In this document: positions 61,293-64,000 of the stretch, in pieces
Layout: each line of letters opens with the position of its first letter
How positions within the stretch are numbered: the first letter of the stretch is position 1
Origin: Micromonospora tulbaghiae
Lineage (GTDB): Bacteria; Actinomycetota; Actinomycetes; Mycobacteriales; Micromonosporaceae
Direction: 5' to 3'
Assembly (NCBI RefSeq): GCF_900091605.1
Contig: NZ_FMCQ01000001.1
Location: 310,001-374,000, forward strand
Length of the DNA stretch: 64,000 bases
Position numbers and translations under genes: made by a program
The notes under the pieces: generated by a model
Databases searched by the model: none
What the model was told of the DNA's origin: nothing
Seen by the model: the letters and a program-made list of their open reading frames with translations, nothing else

Positions 61293-62291
61293 TCAGCCCG
61301 TCCAGACCGCCCAGGCGCCCGGCTCGGTCCACCAGGAGCGCTTGCGGCTCAGCTCGCCCTCGACGCCGTCGTCGAGGAAGGGCACCTTCTCGTCGCGGGG
61401 CACCACCGCCACCGCGCGGCCTCGCGCCCGGCGCACCTCCAGCCGGACCTTCTTCCGGCCCAACGCCGACCGGGTCACCACTGGTACGGCGACGCCCACC
61501 GTCACCCGCCCGTCGGCCGGATCCGGGCCGCCCAGCAGGTCCACCTCGCCCAGGCGCGCGTACCCGCCCGCGTTGCCGATCGCGCACGCGGTGATCGGCT
61601 CGGAGCCGTCGCTGAGCACCGTGCCGTCGACCTCGACCCGGGCCCGCCAGTGCAGCGGTCGGCCGGCGTCGTCGGCGGCGCCGAGCAGCGCTCCGTCGAG
61701 CGTCACCGAGCCGCCGTCGTTGCGCAGCAGGTCCAGCCGCCGGGCGGTGCCGTCCAGCACCGCGGCGGCCACACCCGCCGGATCCCGGGGCAGCCCGAGC
61801 TGTGCCGCCAGGTCCCGCGCCGTCCCGGACCGGGCCGGATCGAGCGGGAGTACGCCGACCGGGGGCAGGTCGGGCACCGTACGGCTGTCGGCCAGGTCCG
61901 CGGGGCGGCGACTCGGCGGCGGAGCGTACCGGCGGACCAGCCGGCGCAGGACGGCGCGCAACTGACCGTCACTCGCCGTGGCGACGATCAGCCTGGTCTT
62001 GCCGTCGGAATCCGGCCAGGTGAGGCCGTCGGCGCGCGGCGGACCGTCGAGGCGGGCCAGCACCTCGTCGATCTCGGAGTCCGACCGGGCGGTCACGGTG
62101 GTCACCCGGGCACCCCGGGCGGTCAGCTCGTCCGCGCAGGCCAGCACCGGTACGCGCGGCGTCTCGCAGCGTTCCTCGCCGGTCTCGGAGCCGGTGTCGT
62201 CCGCGCCGCCGCAGCAGGCGCCGCCGCTGCCGCAGCCACCACCGGGAGCGTCCCGCTCCGAGCCGAGGGTGAGCAGCACCACGTCGTACAC
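61293..62291 (-). CDS. Degenerate diacylglycerol-kinase-like protein
   Basis: The protein has 332 residues from GTG 62291, with GGAGG 7 bases upstream. The middle resembles the DAGK/LCB5 catalytic fold: VGVLPLDPARSGTARDLAAQ LGLPRDPAG, then AAVLDGTARRLDLLRNDGGS. The nucleotide motif GGDGT is missing; the matching position reads ATASDGQLRAVLRRL. An N-terminal cluster of cysteines (GGGCGSGGACCGG, then RCETP) may bind metal. So this looks like a pseudo-kinase or a divergent lipid or nucleotide binder. It is divergent from purA, a pairing I believe is common in actinomycetes. Confidence 0.6.
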   Translation of the reverse strand: MYDVVLLTLGSERDAPGGGCGSGGACCGGADDTGSETGEERCETPRVPVLACADELTARGARVTTVTARSDSEIDEVLARLDGPPRADGLTWPDSDGKTRLIVATASDGQLRAVLRRLVRRYAPPPSRRPADLADSRTVPDLPPVGVLPLDPARSGTARDLAAQLGLPRDPAGVAAAVLDGTARRLDLLRNDGGSVTLDGALLGAADDAGRPLHWRARVEVDGTVLSDGSEPITACAIGNAGGYARLGEVDLLGGPDPADGRVTVGVAVPVVTRSALGRKKVRLEVRRARGRAVAVVPRDEKVPFLDDGVEGELSRKRSWWTEPGAWAVWTG

Positions 62292-62349
62292 GAAGGAGCC
62301 TCCTGCTTTCCGACCAACCCCTGCTGGTCCCACCGTCACTACTTGTTAG

Positions 62350-63702
<1,353 letters not shown>

Positions 63703-63742
63703 CCCCACCCCCACCCCCACCCTCGCCGGCCCCCGGCCCTTC

Positions 63743-63814
63743 ACCTCGTGATCAAGGAGTTTGTGTTCAGTTCGGCGTCGGATCCGGACACAAACTCCTT
63801 GATCACCGAGGTGA
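63743..63814. repeat. Dispersed palindrome, copy B
   Basis: The inverted repeat is built on ATCAAGGAGTTTGTGT (63751-63766) and ACACAAACTCCTTGAT (63788-63803). Outer arms CACCTCGTG and CACCGAGGTG extend it with one extra base. The core equals the arms of copy A at 37056. Spacer sequences differ. It lies about 45 bases past purA and could terminate it. Confidence 0.88.
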
Positions 63815-63855
63815 AGGGCACGGGGGTGGAGGCGTGACGGGCTGCGGGAGGGTGG

Positions 63856-63876
63856 TTGTCCACAGGGGTGTCCACA
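63856..63876 (+). promoter_or_regulatory. Two DnaA-box-like TGTCCACA motifs
   Basis: TTGTCCACA (63856-63864) equals the high-GC actinobacterial DnaA box. GTGTCCACA (63868-63876) differs at one base. Both point toward the AbiEi-type gene, 40-60 bases upstream of its start. Confidence 0.45.
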
Positions 63877-63916
63877 GGGGTGTCGGCTGTGGGGTGGTGC
63901 GGGGGAGCCTGCGCGT

Positions 63917-64000
63917 GTGGGTGAATTCGACGAGCTGAGGCGGCTGGCCGCAACGCAGGGCGGGTTCGTGACGGCCGGGCAGGCGTTGCGCCTGGGCCTA
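63917..64000 (+). CDS. AbiEi-antitoxin-like/DUF559-type protein, N-terminal fragment
   Basis: GTG 63917 follows GGGGGAG by 9 bases. The 28 visible residues include FDELRRLAATQGGFVTAGQA and then LRLGL, the small winged-helix start of the AbiEi_4 family. Members are either type IV antitoxins or, with a C-terminal DUF559 endonuclease-like domain, orphan proteins. The rest is outside the window, so neither can be excluded. Confidence 0.55.
   Translation, partial: MGEFDELRRLAATQGGFVTAGQALRLGL

Overview
The window is about 64 kb of very GC-rich chromosomal DNA with actinobacterial gene content. It looks like a Micromonosporaceae genome, most like Micromonospora. The basis is strong codon GC bias with many GTG starts, an HspR-controlled dnaK operon and clpB, a BkdABC-type 2-oxoacid dehydrogenase, an LPXTG wall protein, many actinobacterial DUF families, and short intergenic repeats of a kind I associate with that family. 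I see no rRNA, tRNA, CRISPR array, prophage or transposase. This reads as core chromosome.

Layout. 0-7 kb: partial phosphoribosyltransferase, RlpA-like protein, SpoIIE-type phosphatase, FadE5-like acyl-CoA dehydrogenase, an aldo/keto reductase divergent from a two-cysteine HxlR regulator, a SixA-type phosphatase, and two DUF6458 paralogues. 7-12 kb: hemolysin III, the 5-oxoprolinase genes pxpBCA, and a thioredoxin-NHL protein. 12-19 kb: a 929-residue proline-rich membrane protein, a 45-residue gene with its own promoter and operator, and the E1alpha-E1beta-E2 operon. 19-25.5 kb: an exported Pro/Ser-rich protein, an unknown protein, and two dynamin-like GTPases separated by a 60-bp tandem repeat.

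25.5-35.6 kb is the heat-shock block: dnaK-grpE-dnaJ-hspR, an orphan MT0933-like antitoxin, a KhtTU-type proton antiporter pair, and clpB. HspR-type HAIR operators lie before both dnaK and clpB, so HspR probably controls both and its own gene. 35.6-37 kb: an MFS exporter behind a leader peptide with mutually exclusive RNA pairings, which looks like an attenuator. 37-38 kb: two different intergenic repeat families, then a small unknown gene.

37.7-42.1 kb is a tightly packed operon, DUF4178-DUF2617-DUF4247-DUF350-unknown-SpeE-like. It has the same order as Rv2597-Rv2601 of Mycobacterium tuberculosis and is the best candidate here for an uncharacterised system. 42-51.8 kb: membrane proteins, an SDR enzyme, a PyrE-type phosphoribosyltransferase, an ArsR regulator, a DedA protein, and the Pnkp-Hen1 RNA-repair cassette. 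52-55.5 kb: an LPXTG protein, then a SigE-family sigma factor overlapping an LCP-domain protein that has an anti-sigma-like N-terminus. 55.5-64 kb: a four-helix membrane protein, class II aldolase (fba), a LOG-family protein, a DUF3151 protein, an EspI-like ParA/MinD ATPase, a degenerate lipid-kinase-like protein divergent from purA, and the start of an AbiEi-type gene.

Function assignments rest on motifs read from the translations and on family knowledge. No database search was run.
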